DNA of 64,000 bases, taken from assembly GCA_002344135.1 (NCBI GenBank), contig DDTO01000004.1:48473-112472 (forward strand), written 5' to 3'. This stretch comes from Chthonomonas sp. UBA2362. Its GTDB lineage: Bacteria; Armatimonadota; Fimbriimonadia; Fimbriimonadales; Fimbriimonadaceae. Position 1 is the stretch's first letter. Each line of letters starts with the position of its first letter. This document shows, one piece after another, positions 17,262 to 26,696 of this stretch. The position numbers and the translations under genes were made by a program. The notes beneath the pieces were generated by a model. The model was not told the origin of the DNA, did no database searches, and saw only the letters and a list, made by a program, of their open reading frames with translations.

Positions 17262-19712
17262 CTATTCGTCCCCCGTCAGACCGAAGTTTTGCGAGAGGAG
17301 GGCGTTGTCGCCGATGGTGATCTCTTCGTCGAAGTCGAGATCGGCATTCGGGTTGTACGTCGGGATGCCGGGGGAGGAGCCGAAGGCGGCGCTGAGGAGC
17401 GCGTAGTCGCCGATCGTCACCTCGTTGTCCGAGTCGATGTCTCCGGTCATCAGACGCATTGAGATCAGGTGCAGTCCTCGGTTCGCTGGCAGGAGCATCT
17501 TCTTGGCAAGCCATTTCACGGGCGCCCGCACGAGCACCTCGACTTCTTCGTTAGGCCTGAAGTCGGGGAGTCTCGACACCGCTTCGCCCGCTCCGTCCAG
17601 GACGATGTTATCGGTGTAGAGCACCTCGCCAGTCAGTGGATCGCGGAAGATCACCGTGAAGGGTTGTCCGGTGGGATCGGTGCATCCATCGAGTTCGAAC
17701 CCCCACTTTCCTTGACCATATTGGCGAGAACCAACGTCGAAGTTGCACAGCTCCATCCCCTCTATCTCCAATAGGACCTCGTCGAGATTGTCGAGTTCCG
17801 GACCGACGGCGGGGATACAGATGATTCGATGGACTGTCATCGGGGGACGTCCAGGCGGACGTACGGTGATAGGCGGTCCGTGACTGAGGCTCCTCTGGAT
17901 TCGACTGGTCGAAATGGCTGGGCGATCCGTCGTTGCAACGAGCCCATTCGGTTCCAAGTAGTCCAAGACGACGGCTTCATTGTATAGGCCTATGACGCGC
18001 ACATCTCCGACGCCGATATCGCTAAAATCGACATACATGTCCCACTCGGTGCCATTTCGCCGAGTCGTTTCCCGCTTGACCCGTCGATGAGTTCCATCGT
18101 GCATGGCGTAACTTTCGGTCGTAATCGAGGCGTCCGGCTCGACGACCCCGACCGGCGGATCGAGATTGAACTCGAAACCCTCTCCGGGGCCAGATCCGAA
18201 ACGTACGTTAATCCTCGCACTGGCAATGTGCTTTCCCGTACAGCACTTCATGCTCGAGCTGGGTGGAGGATCCTTCTTCTTCTTCAGCGTCGTTACATTG
18301 TCGCCGGTTTCGATCACGACGCCGAAGTCGCGTCGGGCGACACGAACCGGCCAGCTCTTCTTTTGGTTCCAGCCACCGTAAACCTTCTTAATGTCCTTCT
18401 TCTTGACTTTCGGCTTTGCTCCAGCGTTGTTCGGAATGACGCGGATGAGGTTCGCAAGCACGACGGTACCGTTCGGCAATTGAACGGCTTGTGCGCCGTC
18501 GCCGTCGGTGTTTCTCGAACCGAGTCCTAACCAGACATCGCCAAGGTCGTGCGGCTCACCTTCGTTTTCGACAAAGATCGATCGCCGATGCAGAGGAAGC
18601 GGAGCCGATGTATCCCGGTAGGTCACCCATCGCGGCCAATTCGCGACATCGGCGACGCGACCACCCGGGCCGGCTTGCGAGACACCTACGCGATGGTTCT
18701 CGAGGTACGCCTCGATTGTAAATGACTCACCCGTATAGGAATTGACGTACTCAAGTTCCTTCATTGCCCCTTTACGGACGAGCACCTTTCCGGCGCTGAA
18801 CAGCGTGGGAGAACCCTCGAGAAAGCCTATAGCCTCAAGTTCGATCTGTGCCCCTGTCGGAAGTTCGCCATCAGGAATGGGGTCCCAATCGAGATCCATA
18901 CCGTTCGTCTCGTCGTCGAAATCGACCTGAAAGCCGTCGCCGGGATGCAAGAGATTATCGACGAGGAGCTTGAGGCCTTCGGGTTGGGAAACGACGTCGA
19001 GAGTCGCATTGCCGAGACGTGTATGGAAGTGGCCGAAAATGAGCGTCGGTCCGCCGGAGTCGACGCGGAGGTCGTCATAGCAGGCGATCGAGTTCGGGTT
19101 GTCGGAGTATAGGTCGACTGCAGCTAAGCGAGGTTCCGCATTGGGGTCACCGGGCATTGTCCAAGGCTGAGTCACCAGATGCTGCCCATCGTAGTACACC
19201 GACACCACGTTGCTCGAGGTATCGATCTCACAGCGGATCTCTTTCCATTGATCCGCAACGAGAGGAAGCGAGGGCCCAGCGCCTGCGCGGTTTTCCTGGA
19301 TCACTCCTTGTGCAGCGTTCATGCGCAACTGGACGCTCCAGGAGTAGGGACCCCCGTGCGCATAACGATTGAGCAAGATGAAGTAAGTATCTCCCACCGA
19401 AGATGAGGGCACGAGAACTTTCGTTCGCACACTGTTGAGCGGCCGCAGGCTGATGAGCTCCGACGCCTCCTTGACGATGTCGCTCGATCCAGTGACGAGC
19501 ACTCGGCTCGGCGCGCTGAGCCCGCCGGAAACGACGGTGGCGTTGTAAGCCGCATTGTTATCCCAACCCATCCATCCCCCTTGACCTATAATGGTCGTGC
19601 CGGGCGGGTAGGAATCAAAGTTGTCGGTAAACGCTTCGGCAGGGGCGATGCCGAGGAAACAGGCTCCGAAGAGGGCGCATAGGCTTCGAAGGCTTCGTGT
19701 CGAGTTCATCAT
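17262..19712 (-). CDS. Large secreted protein with LamG-like domain and dockerin-like tail
   Basis: This 816-residue exported protein has a signal peptide (LCALFGACFLGIAPAEA). Residues 28-230 look like a concanavalin/LamG-type jelly roll (FTDNFDSYPPG, GGWMGWDN, CYDDLRVDSGG). The central part is beta-rich and unassigned, with a Lys-rich turn near KKKDIKKVYGGW and a KKKKDPPPSSS linker. A WLAKK motif stands at the place where two relatives have HWLRR. Dockerin-like repeats occupy residues 752-816 (GDIDSDNEVTIGDY, LDFDEEITIGDN). GGGAG lies 5-8 nt before the twin start ATGATG. A structural or adhesive surface role is inferred; no catalytic residues are recognised. Confidence 0.7.
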   Translation of the reverse strand: MMNSTRSLRSLCALFGACFLGIAPAEAFTDNFDSYPPGTTIIGQGGWMGWDNNAAYNATVVSGGLSAPSRVLVTGSSDIVKEASELISLRPLNSVRTKVLVPSSSVGDTYFILLNRYAHGGPYSWSVQLRMNAAQGVIQENRAGAGPSLPLVADQWKEIRCEIDTSSNVVSVYYDGQHLVTQPWTMPGDPNAEPRLAAVDLYSDNPNSIACYDDLRVDSGGPTLIFGHFHTRLGNATLDVVSQPEGLKLLVDNLLHPGDGFQVDFDDETNGMDLDWDPIPDGELPTGAQIELEAIGFLEGSPTLFSAGKVLVRKGAMKELEYVNSYTGESFTIEAYLENHRVGVSQAGPGGRVADVANWPRWVTYRDTSAPLPLHRRSIFVENEGEPHDLGDVWLGLGSRNTDGDGAQAVQLPNGTVVLANLIRVIPNNAGAKPKVKKKDIKKVYGGWNQKKSWPVRVARRDFGVVIETGDNVTTLKKKKDPPPSSSMKCCTGKHIASARINVRFGSGPGEGFEFNLDPPVGVVEPDASITTESYAMHDGTHRRVKRETTRRNGTEWDMYVDFSDIGVGDVRVIGLYNEAVVLDYLEPNGLVATTDRPAISTSRIQRSLSHGPPITVRPPGRPPMTVHRIICIPAVGPELDNLDEVLLEIEGMELCNFDVGSRQYGQGKWGFELDGCTDPTGQPFTVIFRDPLTGEVLYTDNIVLDGAGEAVSRLPDFRPNEEVEVLVRAPVKWLAKKMLLPANRGLHLISMRLMTGDIDSDNEVTIGDYALLSAAFGSSPGIPTYNPNADLDFDEEITIGDNALLSQNFGLTGDE

Positions 19713-19864
19713 TGTTTCTCCCGTTGCTCAGACTGGCTGAAGTGCCATGGGCGTGTCGAGCACCAATGACACTAGCCACGACGAATCCAACGTTCCAGGA
19801 GTTTTCCGATTTGCGAGCCAAGAAAATACTCGATAGTGGTTAGACGGTAGTATCGATCGTATTC

Positions 19865-20782
19865 ATGAAGGATCGCGTTCAGGCCAATTCTGCCGCTCCC
19901 GTCTTGCCTGCTATCCCAGAGGGGTCTGAAGCGGTGTCGTTGCAAGGCGAGCCACTCCTGCGACCACAGCCAGAAGCCAAGGACAAACTGGAACCGCTCC
20001 TCGAAGCAGCGCAGCGAGAGTACGTCGCAAGTCCCCAGAGCGTGGACGCCGCCGTGTGGGTCGGACGGCGCCTGGCCTACCTCGGGAGATATCGCGAAGC
20101 GATCGAGTGGTACTCCGCCGCGCTTGCAAGGCACGGGGACGAACCGAAACTGCTTCGTCATCGGGGTCACCGTTGGCTCACCATTCGCTGCATCGAGGAA
20201 GCAAGGGCGGACTTCGAAGCCGCCGCCCGCCTGCTGGATACCAAGCCGGACGAGGTCGAGCCCGACGGCATTCCGAATTCCCGGAACCAGCCGATCTCGT
20301 CTCTCCACTCGAACGTCTGGTACCACCTTGCCTTAGCGGAGTTCCTTCTAAGACAGGATGAGCAGGCCCTTGCGGCTTCCGAGGCGGGTAGGAGAGTATC
20401 GACGAACCCGGATCGCCTCGTCAGCCAGACCTACTGGCAGTACCTCATACTCCGGCGGCTGGGGCGGGAGTCAGAGGCGAAAGCCATCTTGGATCCGATT
20501 ATCGAGAGCCTCGACATCGTGGAGAACTATGCCTATCTGCGGCTGCTCCTCGTCTACAAGGGGCTCGCAAGCGAAGAGGAGGTCCTTCTCGGTGCGACGG
20601 GCGAGATCGAGATGCCGACGCTCGCCTATGGGCTGGGGATGCGAGCGCTGTTCGACGGTAACGCCGTGAAGGCCAAAGTGCTCTTTGAGCGCGCGACTTC
20701 GGGTCCCGCGTGGCCGGCCTTCGGTTTCCTCGCCGCAGAGGCGGAGTTGGCGCGGACTTCTTCCTCGTCGCATTCTCCTTAG
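19865..20782 (+). CDS. Tetratricopeptide-repeat protein
   Basis: This 305-residue helical protein is built from TPR-like pairs: AAVWVGRRLAYLGRYREAIEWYSAAL, LRHRGHRWLTIRCIEEARADFEAAARL, and YHLALAEFLLRQDEQALAASEAGRR. TPRs bind partner proteins; no enzyme domain is present. It has no signal peptide and is probably cytosolic. No clear ribosome site precedes the ATG at 19865, so the start is tentative. It lies 70 bp before the dCMP deaminase gene in the same direction, and divergent from the LamG/dockerin gene. Confidence 0.65.
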   Translation: MKDRVQANSAAPVLPAIPEGSEAVSLQGEPLLRPQPEAKDKLEPLLEAAQREYVASPQSVDAAVWVGRRLAYLGRYREAIEWYSAALARHGDEPKLLRHRGHRWLTIRCIEEARADFEAAARLLDTKPDEVEPDGIPNSRNQPISSLHSNVWYHLALAEFLLRQDEQALAASEAGRRVSTNPDRLVSQTYWQYLILRRLGRESEAKAILDPIIESLDIVENYAYLRLLLVYKGLASEEEVLLGATGEIEMPTLAYGLGMRALFDGNAVKAKVLFERATSGPAWPAFGFLAAEAELARTSSSSHSP

Positions 20783-20852
20783 AGAGGTGTTGCGAACCCT
20801 GCGGGCGATCCCCTCCTCGCAGAAGAAGAGGCTTGCATCATAATCCGGGCCG

Positions 20853-21329
20853 ATGGTCGAGCGGCCGAGTTGGGACGACTACTTCATGCAGATCGCGCAC
20901 CTGGTCGCCACGCGCGCGACCTGCCCGCGGCGACAGGTCGGCGCGGTTATCGTCCGAGATCGCCGGATTCTTTCGACCGGTTACAACGGCGCGCCGCGCG
21001 GCCTATCTCACTGCCCGCCCGGCGGCCCAGATCATGAGTGGCCGTCGGGATGTATGCGGGCTGGGCACTGCATCCGCTCGCTCCACGCCGAGCAGAACGC
21101 CTTCCTCCAAGCCGCAATGATCGGGATTCCCTGCGAAGGGGCGACCGTTTATGTGACCTGCCAGCCCTGCAACACCTGCGCGAAAATGATCATCAACGCG
21201 GGAATCGTGCGCGTGATCTATGAAGGCGACTATCCCGACGAGTTCACCCAAGTCCTCTTTCGCGAGGCGGCGCTCGAAGTCTTTCGGTATCGCTCTGGCG
21301 TCTTGGAAAAGGTGGAGTGGGTGGGATGA
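20853..21329 (+). CDS. Deoxycytidylate (dCMP) deaminase, ComEB-like
   Basis: This zinc-dependent enzyme converts dCMP to dUMP for dTTP synthesis. The 158 residues show the cytidine/deoxycytidylate deaminase fold: GAVIVRDRRILSTGYNGAPRG, the catalytic HAEQNAF (zinc His and proton-shuttle Glu), and VTCQPCNTCAK (the two zinc Cys). The extra CMRAGHCIRS segment before HAE is typical of dCMP rather than cytidine deaminases. Its stop overlaps the start of the following transferase gene (ATGA), so translation is probably coupled. Confidence 0.92.
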   Translation: MVERPSWDDYFMQIAHLVATRATCPRRQVGAVIVRDRRILSTGYNGAPRGLSHCPPGGPDHEWPSGCMRAGHCIRSLHAEQNAFLQAAMIGIPCEGATVYVTCQPCNTCAKMIINAGIVRVIYEGDYPDEFTQVLFREAALEVFRYRSGVLEKVEWVG

Positions 21330-22363
21330 TAGAGATCGCGCCGCTCGCCGCGGCAGCGGGTGGGTTTCTCGAGGGTTTTCGATTTCCCCTGCTCACTGGT
21401 CTGGTCGCCCTGCTCGTGAGTTGGCTCGCCACGCCATGGGTGCGGCGCCTCGCGATCGCCAAAGGCGCGGTCGACGACCCGACTCGCGATGATCGACGAA
21501 TCCACAAGGAGCCTCTACCGCGATGGGGAGGAATCGCGATCTATGCCGGGTTCGCCGTGGCGGTACTAGCCGTCCTGCCCTTCGCTTATCCATTTCATCC
21601 GATTCCTCGCTACCTCATTGCGGTGCTCGTGGTCGGGGCGTTCTTGGTGGCGGTGGGCGCGCTGGATGATCTCCATCAGTACCCGGCGAAGGTGCAGGCC
21701 CTGGCCCTGCTTGCGGCGGGGGTGTTGGTACAGTTCTTCTTCGACTCGGTCGGTCGGATTCAGATCGGCTCGATCGGAATTCCGTTTTCCGAGGGGATGT
21801 ATCTCGACATCAAGGCCTGGTACCTCGCCGTTCCCCTGACGGCAATCTATATCTTCGTGGTCACCAAGACGATGGACACCATCGACGGGGTCGACGGGTT
21901 GGCGGCGGGAATCGCAGCGATTTCGGCGGCGACTCTGGCGATCATTGCAGCTACGGTCGGTCAGCCCCGGGTTGCGATCCTCGCGGCGGCGATCGGAGGA
22001 GCGGCCCTTGGCTTTCTTCGGCACAATTACAACCCGGCCAAGATCATCATGGGGACGGGCGGTGCCTATATCCTCGGCTTTACGCTGGCCTGCCTGAGCA
22101 TCGTCGGCGCACTGAAGGTCATGGCCGCGATTGCACTCGTCGTGCCGCTGTTGGCGTTCGGGGTGCCGATTTTCGACGCCTTCTTCGTGGTCACGCGCCG
22201 CATCATGAGCGGCGTCCCGATCACCCAGGCGGATAAGCGACACGTCCACCATACGCTTCTCGGACACGGGCTCTCGCAGCGCCAAACTGTTCTGGTGCTC
22301 TACGCGGTAACTGCAGCGCTCTGCGGCGTCCTCCTCATGCTCGTGGTGAACAAGGTTGGCTAA
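21326..22363 (+). CDS. Undecaprenyl-phosphate sugar-1-phosphate transferase (WecA/TagO/MraY family)
   Basis: This polytopic membrane enzyme moves a sugar-1-phosphate from a UDP-sugar to undecaprenyl phosphate, starting a lipid-linked glycan. It has about 11 hydrophobic helices and the family motifs RIHKEPLPRWGG, DTIDGVDGLAAGI (Mg-binding Asp pair) and GFLRHNYNPAKIIMGTGG, with the late HHTLLGHGLS loop. The WecA/TagO subgroup is favoured over MraY because it is followed by wecB and has the HVHHTLL end. ATG 21326 overlaps the previous stop; an upstream in-frame GTG adds three residues. Confidence 0.92.
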   Translation: MIEIAPLAAAAGGFLEGFRFPLLTGLVALLVSWLATPWVRRLAIAKGAVDDPTRDDRRIHKEPLPRWGGIAIYAGFAVAVLAVLPFAYPFHPIPRYLIAVLVVGAFLVAVGALDDLHQYPAKVQALALLAAGVLVQFFFDSVGRIQIGSIGIPFSEGMYLDIKAWYLAVPLTAIYIFVVTKTMDTIDGVDGLAAGIAAISAATLAIIAATVGQPRVAILAAAIGGAALGFLRHNYNPAKIIMGTGGAYILGFTLACLSIVGALKVMAAIALVVPLLAFGVPIFDAFFVVTRRIMSGVPITQADKRHVHHTLLGHGLSQRQTVLVLYAVTAALCGVLLMLVVNKVG

Positions 22364-23486
22364 GCCGAAGATCGTGTGTGTGGTAGGCACCAGGCCGGAC
22401 GCGATCAAGACGGCCCCGGTGGTGCTCGAACTACGAAAGTACGCACGGGACGTCGAGTGCGTTCTCGTCGCTACGGGTCAGCACCGCGAGATGCTCGTGC
22501 AGGCACTTCGATCTTTCGGACTCGAGGCCGATCGAGACCTGAACATCATGGCGCATGGCCAGACCTTGGCCGACGTCACCTCACGCGCGGTTGTCGGCCT
22601 CGATGGGGTCTACCAGGAACTCCAGCCGGACCTCGTGCTGGCCCAGGGCGACACGACGACGACCTTCTGCGCCGCTCTCGCCGCGTTCTATCGACAGACC
22701 TCGTTCGGCCACATCGAGGCCGGCCTTCGAACAGACACGGTTTGGAACCCGTTTCCCGAGGAATTCAATCGAAGGGCGGTCGGCCTGGTCGCTCGCCTGC
22801 ACTTCGCCCCGACCCGTCTTGCCGCCGAGAATCTCGAACGCGAGGGCTCGACGAAGGATGTGTACGTCACCGGAAACACGGGGATCGACGCCGTTCGGAT
22901 GGTGGCCGAACAAGCACCTCAAACCTGGTTTCCGAGCGAGGAGCGGCGGATCATTCTGCTGACCACTCATCGCCGGGAAAACTGGGGCGAGCCTCAAAGG
23001 CACATCGCGGAGGCCGTTCGCGAAGTCGTCGACACCGACAAGGGGACCGTTCTGGTGGTGCCGATGCACCGAAATCCCACGGTCCGAGAGGCGCTCCGCG
23101 CCATCCTCGACGGCCATCCTCGGGTCCACCTCATCGAACCACCGGACTATCCTGAGTTCGTCAAACTCATGGAGCGCAGCAGCCTCATCCTGACCGACTC
23201 CGGCGGAGTCCAAGAGGAGGCGCCTGCCTTCGGCAAGCCGGTGCTCGTTCTACGAACCACCACCGAGCGGCCAGAGGGTATCGAAGCGGGCAACGCGGTC
23301 CTGGTCGGGACTGAGCGGCAGACCATCGTGGACGAGGCGATTCGACTGCTGTCGGACCCGAGCGCTTACCAACGGATGGCGACGGCGCGAAGTCCCTACG
23401 GAGATGGCAGGGCGGCCCAGCGTATACGGCATGTCGTGCTGAGCCACTTCGATATCGAAAGTCCGCCGGAGCCCATGTGGACCTGA
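22356..23486 (+). CDS. wecB: UDP-N-acetylglucosamine 2-epimerase (non-hydrolysing)
   Basis: This enzyme interconverts UDP-GlcNAc and UDP-ManNAc for cell-wall teichoic-acid-like or ECA-like glycans. The 376-residue GT-B fold begins VVGTRPDAIKTAPVV and carries VLAQGDTTTTF, GHIEAGLRTD, PFPEEFNRR and LTDSGGVQEEAPAFGKPVLVLR, all hallmark WecB motifs. It begins with TTG and overlaps the end of the transferase gene by 8 bp. Its own end overlaps uppP by 10 bp. Together these genes form a tight envelope-polymer operon. Confidence 0.95.
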   Translation: MAKPKIVCVVGTRPDAIKTAPVVLELRKYARDVECVLVATGQHREMLVQALRSFGLEADRDLNIMAHGQTLADVTSRAVVGLDGVYQELQPDLVLAQGDTTTTFCAALAAFYRQTSFGHIEAGLRTDTVWNPFPEEFNRRAVGLVARLHFAPTRLAAENLEREGSTKDVYVTGNTGIDAVRMVAEQAPQTWFPSEERRIILLTTHRRENWGEPQRHIAEAVREVVDTDKGTVLVVPMHRNPTVREALRAILDGHPRVHLIEPPDYPEFVKLMERSSLILTDSGGVQEEAPAFGKPVLVLRTTTERPEGIEAGNAVLVGTERQTIVDEAIRLLSDPSAYQRMATARSPYGDGRAAQRIRHVVLSHFDIESPPEPMWT

Positions 23487-24319
23487 TTCAAGCGGTCGTC
23501 CTCGGGATCGTTCAGGGTCTGACCGAATTCCTGCCCATCAGCAGCACGGCTCATCTGCGACTCGTGCCTACCCTATTCGGCTGGGCCGATCCCGGAGCAG
23601 CCTTTACCGCTTCGATCCAACTCGGCACCCTCGTCGCGATCGTCGCCTACTTTGCGAAGGATCTCTGGGTCGCCCTGCGGGCCTGGCTCGGCAGTTTTCG
23701 GGGAGGGGAAGCAGCCCGTAAACCGGAGGCGCGGATGGGATGGGCTATCGTGGTTGGGACGATCCCGATCGGCATCTGTGGCATCCTGTTCAAGGATGCG
23801 ATCGAGGGCTCTCTCCGGTCGCTTTGGGTGATCGCCGGCTCCCTGATCGGGATGGGTGTTTTGATGCTGCTGGCCGAGCGATTCGGTGCTCAGCGGCGCG
23901 GAACCGGCGAAGTGACCGTGAAGGACGGCGTCTGGGTCGGCCTGTGGCAGGCGATTGCGCTGATCCCTGGCGCGAGCCGGAGCGGGAGCACGATCACCGG
24001 CGCCCTCGTCGCGGGTTTCGATCGTGAGGCGGCGGCCCGCTTCTCGTTCCTGCTGTCGGTCCCGGCGATCCTCATTGCTGGGGTTTTCAGCCTGGCCGAA
24101 CACAGGAAAGAATTCCTCGGCGAGAACCTCCTGCCGATGCTGACGGCCAACCTGTTTTCCTTCATCTTCGGCTACTTTTCGATCGCATTCCTGATCCGGT
24201 TCCTTCAGCGTCACGGGATTCGGGTGTTCGTCTTATATCGCGTCGTGATCGGGCTAGTGCTGCTCTATCTGCTCTGGACCGGGGCGCTCGCGCCCATGTC
24301 CGGCATCGCTGGCGGATAG
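23477..24319 (+). CDS. uppP: Undecaprenyl-diphosphatase UppP (BacA)
   Basis: This membrane phosphatase regenerates undecaprenyl phosphate from the diphosphate and gives bacitracin resistance. The 280 residues begin at GTG with VVLGIVQGLTEFLPISSTAH, the family's first motif with its catalytic Glu/Ser. The second signature LIPGASRSGSTI comes near residue 170. About eight hydrophobic helices are visible. It overlaps wecB and completes the lipid-carrier cycle with the WecA-type transferase. Confidence 0.96.
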   Translation: MDLIQAVVLGIVQGLTEFLPISSTAHLRLVPTLFGWADPGAAFTASIQLGTLVAIVAYFAKDLWVALRAWLGSFRGGEAARKPEARMGWAIVVGTIPIGICGILFKDAIEGSLRSLWVIAGSLIGMGVLMLLAERFGAQRRGTGEVTVKDGVWVGLWQAIALIPGASRSGSTITGALVAGFDREAAARFSFLLSVPAILIAGVFSLAEHRKEFLGENLLPMLTANLFSFIFGYFSIAFLIRFLQRHGIRVFVLYRVVIGLVLLYLLWTGALAPMSGIAGG

Positions 24320-24589
24320 AACCGGCATTTTCCGGCGTGGCCTGCAAGCCCGGGCATGGAAAACCTCACTCGGGTTTCCGTGAAGGTGCAATCACTTGCC
24401 GCCCGCGCCTTCCGGGGGCCCCGCGCTGTTTGTGCCTGGCTCGCCGGACCCTCCGCCTTGCAGAGCCTCCGCCCATCGGGGTATCCTTCGCCTCTGGCTC
24501 GCTCCAATCGGCGGGACCAACCCACAACTTAGCCACGGGCAAGGCGTCGCCCTGAGCGTCGTACCGGCCCGACAACGGCGGGAGAAAGA
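24320..24589. other. Gap ahead of the truncated spc operon
   Basis: There are 270 bp between uppP and rpsN. The rplN-rplX-rplE genes that normally precede rpsN are not here. Minus-strand frames contain protein-like pieces in two different frames (DALPVAKLWVGPADWSEPEAK and a Gly-rich end), which might be the decayed end of a gene, but I cannot support one. GGGAGAAAG precedes the rpsN ATG. Confidence 0.5.
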
Positions 24590-24775
24590 ATGGCCAAACA
24601 GTGTCTCATCATCAAGCAGAAGCTCAAGCCGAAGTTTTCTTCGCGCGCCTATAACCGCTGCAGCCTTTGCGGCCGGGCGCGAGGCTACAACCGCTTCTTC
24701 GGCATCTGCCGAATCTGTCTCCGGGAGAACGCCCACCGAGGCATGTTGCCGGGCGTAACGAAGGCGAGCTGGTAG
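24590..24775 (+). CDS. rpsN: 30S ribosomal protein S14, zinc-binding type
   Basis: This 61-residue small-subunit protein is of the short, zinc-binding (type Z) form: Cys24-x2-Cys27 and Cys40-x2-Cys43 around RARGYNRFFGIC, ending GMLPGVTKASW. It is the first gene of the ribosomal run here, with a good ribosome site (GGGAG). rpsH follows after 9 bp. The normal upstream partners rplE, rplX and rplN are missing from this locus. Confidence 0.97.
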   Translation: MAKQCLIIKQKLKPKFSSRAYNRCSLCGRARGYNRFFGICRICLRENAHRGMLPGVTKASW

Positions 24776-24784
24776 GAGGAAACG

Positions 24785-25180
24785 ATGCATAGCGACCCTA
24801 TCGCCGACCTTTTGACGCGCATCCGGAACGGCGCCCGAGCCGGGCTTCCTTCGGTCGAGATTCCCCTGAGCAAGATCAAGATCGATATCGTGAAGATCCT
24901 CGAGGCCGAGGGCTTTCTCAAGAGCCACGAAATCTCGACCGAGACCAAGTTCCCGACCATTCGGGTCCATATTCGGTACGACGCGAAGCGCAAACCGATC
25001 TTGAAGAAGCTGGCCCGGGTGAGTAAGCCCGGCCTCCGCGTCTATAAGGCGCACGACGAATTGAAGCCCATCCGCAGCGGTCTCGCGACGCAAATCCTGT
25101 CGACGAGCAGCGGGGTGATGACCGACCGCGAGGCCCGCAAGCGCAAGATCGGCGGCGAAGTCCTCTGCGAGGTTTGGTAA
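24785..25180 (+). CDS. rpsH: 30S ribosomal protein S8
   Basis: S8 binds the central domain of 16S rRNA early in 30S assembly and can autoregulate the spc operon. The 131 residues match from HSDPIADLLTRIRNG to the C-terminal STSSGVMTDREARKRKIGGEVLCEVW. AGGAGG lies just before the ATG. It is spaced 9-10 bp from rpsN and rplF. Confidence 0.97.
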   Translation: MHSDPIADLLTRIRNGARAGLPSVEIPLSKIKIDIVKILEAEGFLKSHEISTETKFPTIRVHIRYDAKRKPILKKLARVSKPGLRVYKAHDELKPIRSGLATQILSTSSGVMTDREARKRKIGGEVLCEVW

Positions 25181-25190
25181 GGAGAAGGCG

Positions 25191-25754
25191 ATGTCGAGAA
25201 TCGGAAGACTACCCATCACCGTCCCGTCCGGCGTCACGGTTGCCGTCGAACCGGGCAACCTCGTCAAGATCAAGGGCCCGAAAGGCGAACTCGAACAGCG
25301 GATTTCAGACGATCTGACGATCAAGCAAGAGAACGGCACGATCGAGATCGAGAGGCCGAACAACCTGTACCGAACCCGGAGCCAACACGGCCTGGCACGA
25401 ACGCTCGTGGCCAACATGATCACAGGCGTGACAGATGGTCACAAGAAACTGCTCCAAGTGCAGGGCGTCGGCTATCGCGTTCAGATGGAAGGGAAGAACC
25501 TCATCTTGAACATGGGCTACTCCCATCCGGTCAAGGTCGAGGCCCTGCCGGGAATCACCTTCGAAGTCACCGCAGACGAGAAGACACGTGCCCAAAGCAT
25601 CACCGTGAACGGGATCGACAAGGCTCTGGTCGGCCAAGTAGCGGCCGACATCCGCAAGGTGCGAAAGCCCGATCCGTATAAGGGCAAGGGTATCCGCTAC
25701 GCCGGAGAAATCGTGCGGCTCAAGGCCGGTAAGCGCGCCGCGAAGAAGAAGTAA
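25191..25754 (+). CDS. rplF: 50S ribosomal protein L6
   Basis: L6 lies near the factor-binding site of the large subunit. The 187 residues have the duplicated L6 fold: SRIGRLPITVPSGV, LVKIKGPKGEL, and the C-terminal signature DIRKVRKPDPYKGKGIRYAGE. It is in the normal spc-operon order between rpsH and rplR. Confidence 0.97.
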   Translation: MSRIGRLPITVPSGVTVAVEPGNLVKIKGPKGELEQRISDDLTIKQENGTIEIERPNNLYRTRSQHGLARTLVANMITGVTDGHKKLLQVQGVGYRVQMEGKNLILNMGYSHPVKVEALPGITFEVTADEKTRAQSITVNGIDKALVGQVAADIRKVRKPDPYKGKGIRYAGEIVRLKAGKRAAKKK

Positions 25755-25764
25755 GGAACGAGAC

Positions 25765-26118
25765 ATGCCGACCAAGAACAGATCAGAACTGAGGATCGTC
25801 CGCCACAAGCGGGTACGCAAGAAAGTCGACGGCGCGAGCGATCGGCCGCGGCTGGCCGTGTTTCGAAGCCTGAAGCACATTTCGGCGCAGGTTATCGACG
25901 ACCAAACCGGCACGACGCTGGCGGCGGCGAGCAGCCAAGAGAAGGACTTGAAGGCTGCCGGCAATGCCGAAGGCGCCAAGAAAGTCGGCGAAGCCCTCGC
26001 CAAGCGCTGCAAAGACAAGGGCATTGCCAGGGTCGTTTTCGATCGCGGCGGCTTCCGCTACCACGGTAGGGTGGCCAAGCTTGCCGAGGGCGCCCGTGAG
26101 GGAGGGCTGGAGTTCTAA
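25765..26118 (+). CDS. rplR: 50S ribosomal protein L18
   Basis: L18 binds 5S rRNA. The 117 residues show RLAVFRSLKHISAQVIDDQTG, AKKVGEALAKRCKDKGIARVVFDRGGFRYHGRV and the end ALAEGAREGGLEF-type motif (here KLAEGAREGGLEF). Spacing to rpsE is 2 bp, so the genes are translationally close. Confidence 0.97.
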   Translation: MPTKNRSELRIVRHKRVRKKVDGASDRPRLAVFRSLKHISAQVIDDQTGTTLAAASSQEKDLKAAGNAEGAKKVGEALAKRCKDKGIARVVFDRGGFRYHGRVAKLAEGAREGGLEF

Positions 26119-26120
26119 CC

Positions 26121-26696
26121 ATGAGAATGGCTAACCGAATGACGGGCCGTCGCGAGTCCCGCATGCAGACCGATGGGCCGCAGTACGACGTCCGAGTCGT
26201 CCGATCCAACAAGGTGTTCAAGACCCACAAGGGCGGCAAGACCGCCTCCTGGTCGGTCGTCGTCGTGGTGGGGGACAACAAGGGCTTGGTAGGCGTCGGC
26301 CTGGGCAAGGCGCGGGGCATTCCCGACGCGATCCGCAAGGCCGAAGAAGCCGCGAGGAAGGCGATGTTCAAGGTGCCGATGATCGGCGACACCATCCCGC
26401 ACGAAGTCACCGCCAAATGCGGCACCGCCAACGTGATTCTCAAGCCCGCGAGCCCGGGAACTGGCGTCAAGGCGGGAAGCGCCGTGCGCGCCTGCCTGGA
26501 AGCGGCGGGCATCCACAACGTGCTCGCCAAGAGCCTGGGCAGCCGCAACGCCGTCAACATGGCCTACGCGACGATCGAGGCCTTCAAGGCCCTCAGCGTG
26601 CCCGAGGCGACTGCCGAGACACGAGGGCTCGACGTGGCCGAGTTGGTGCCTTGGCTGGCCAAGGCACGCAAGGAGGAAGCCGATGCTGCGAGTTAA
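26121..26696 (+). CDS. rpsE: 30S ribosomal protein S5
   Basis: S5 shapes decoding accuracy and is part of the mRNA entry helicase. The 191 residues include the S5 N-terminal domain (VRSNKVFKTHKGGKTASWSV, VGDNKGLVGVGLGKA) and the C-terminal domain ending ATIEAFKALS. Its last codons overlap rpmD by 14 bp. Confidence 0.97.
   Translation: MRMANRMTGRRESRMQTDGPQYDVRVVRSNKVFKTHKGGKTASWSVVVVVGDNKGLVGVGLGKARGIPDAIRKAEEAARKAMFKVPMIGDTIPHEVTAKCGTANVILKPASPGTGVKAGSAVRACLEAAGIHNVLAKSLGSRNAVNMAYATIEAFKALSVPEATAETRGLDVAELVPWLAKARKEEADAAS

Noticed and set aside
24366..24589. Minus-strand gene remnant before rpsN
   Set aside because: Protein-like pieces occur in two frames, but no start, motif or homologous family can be named.
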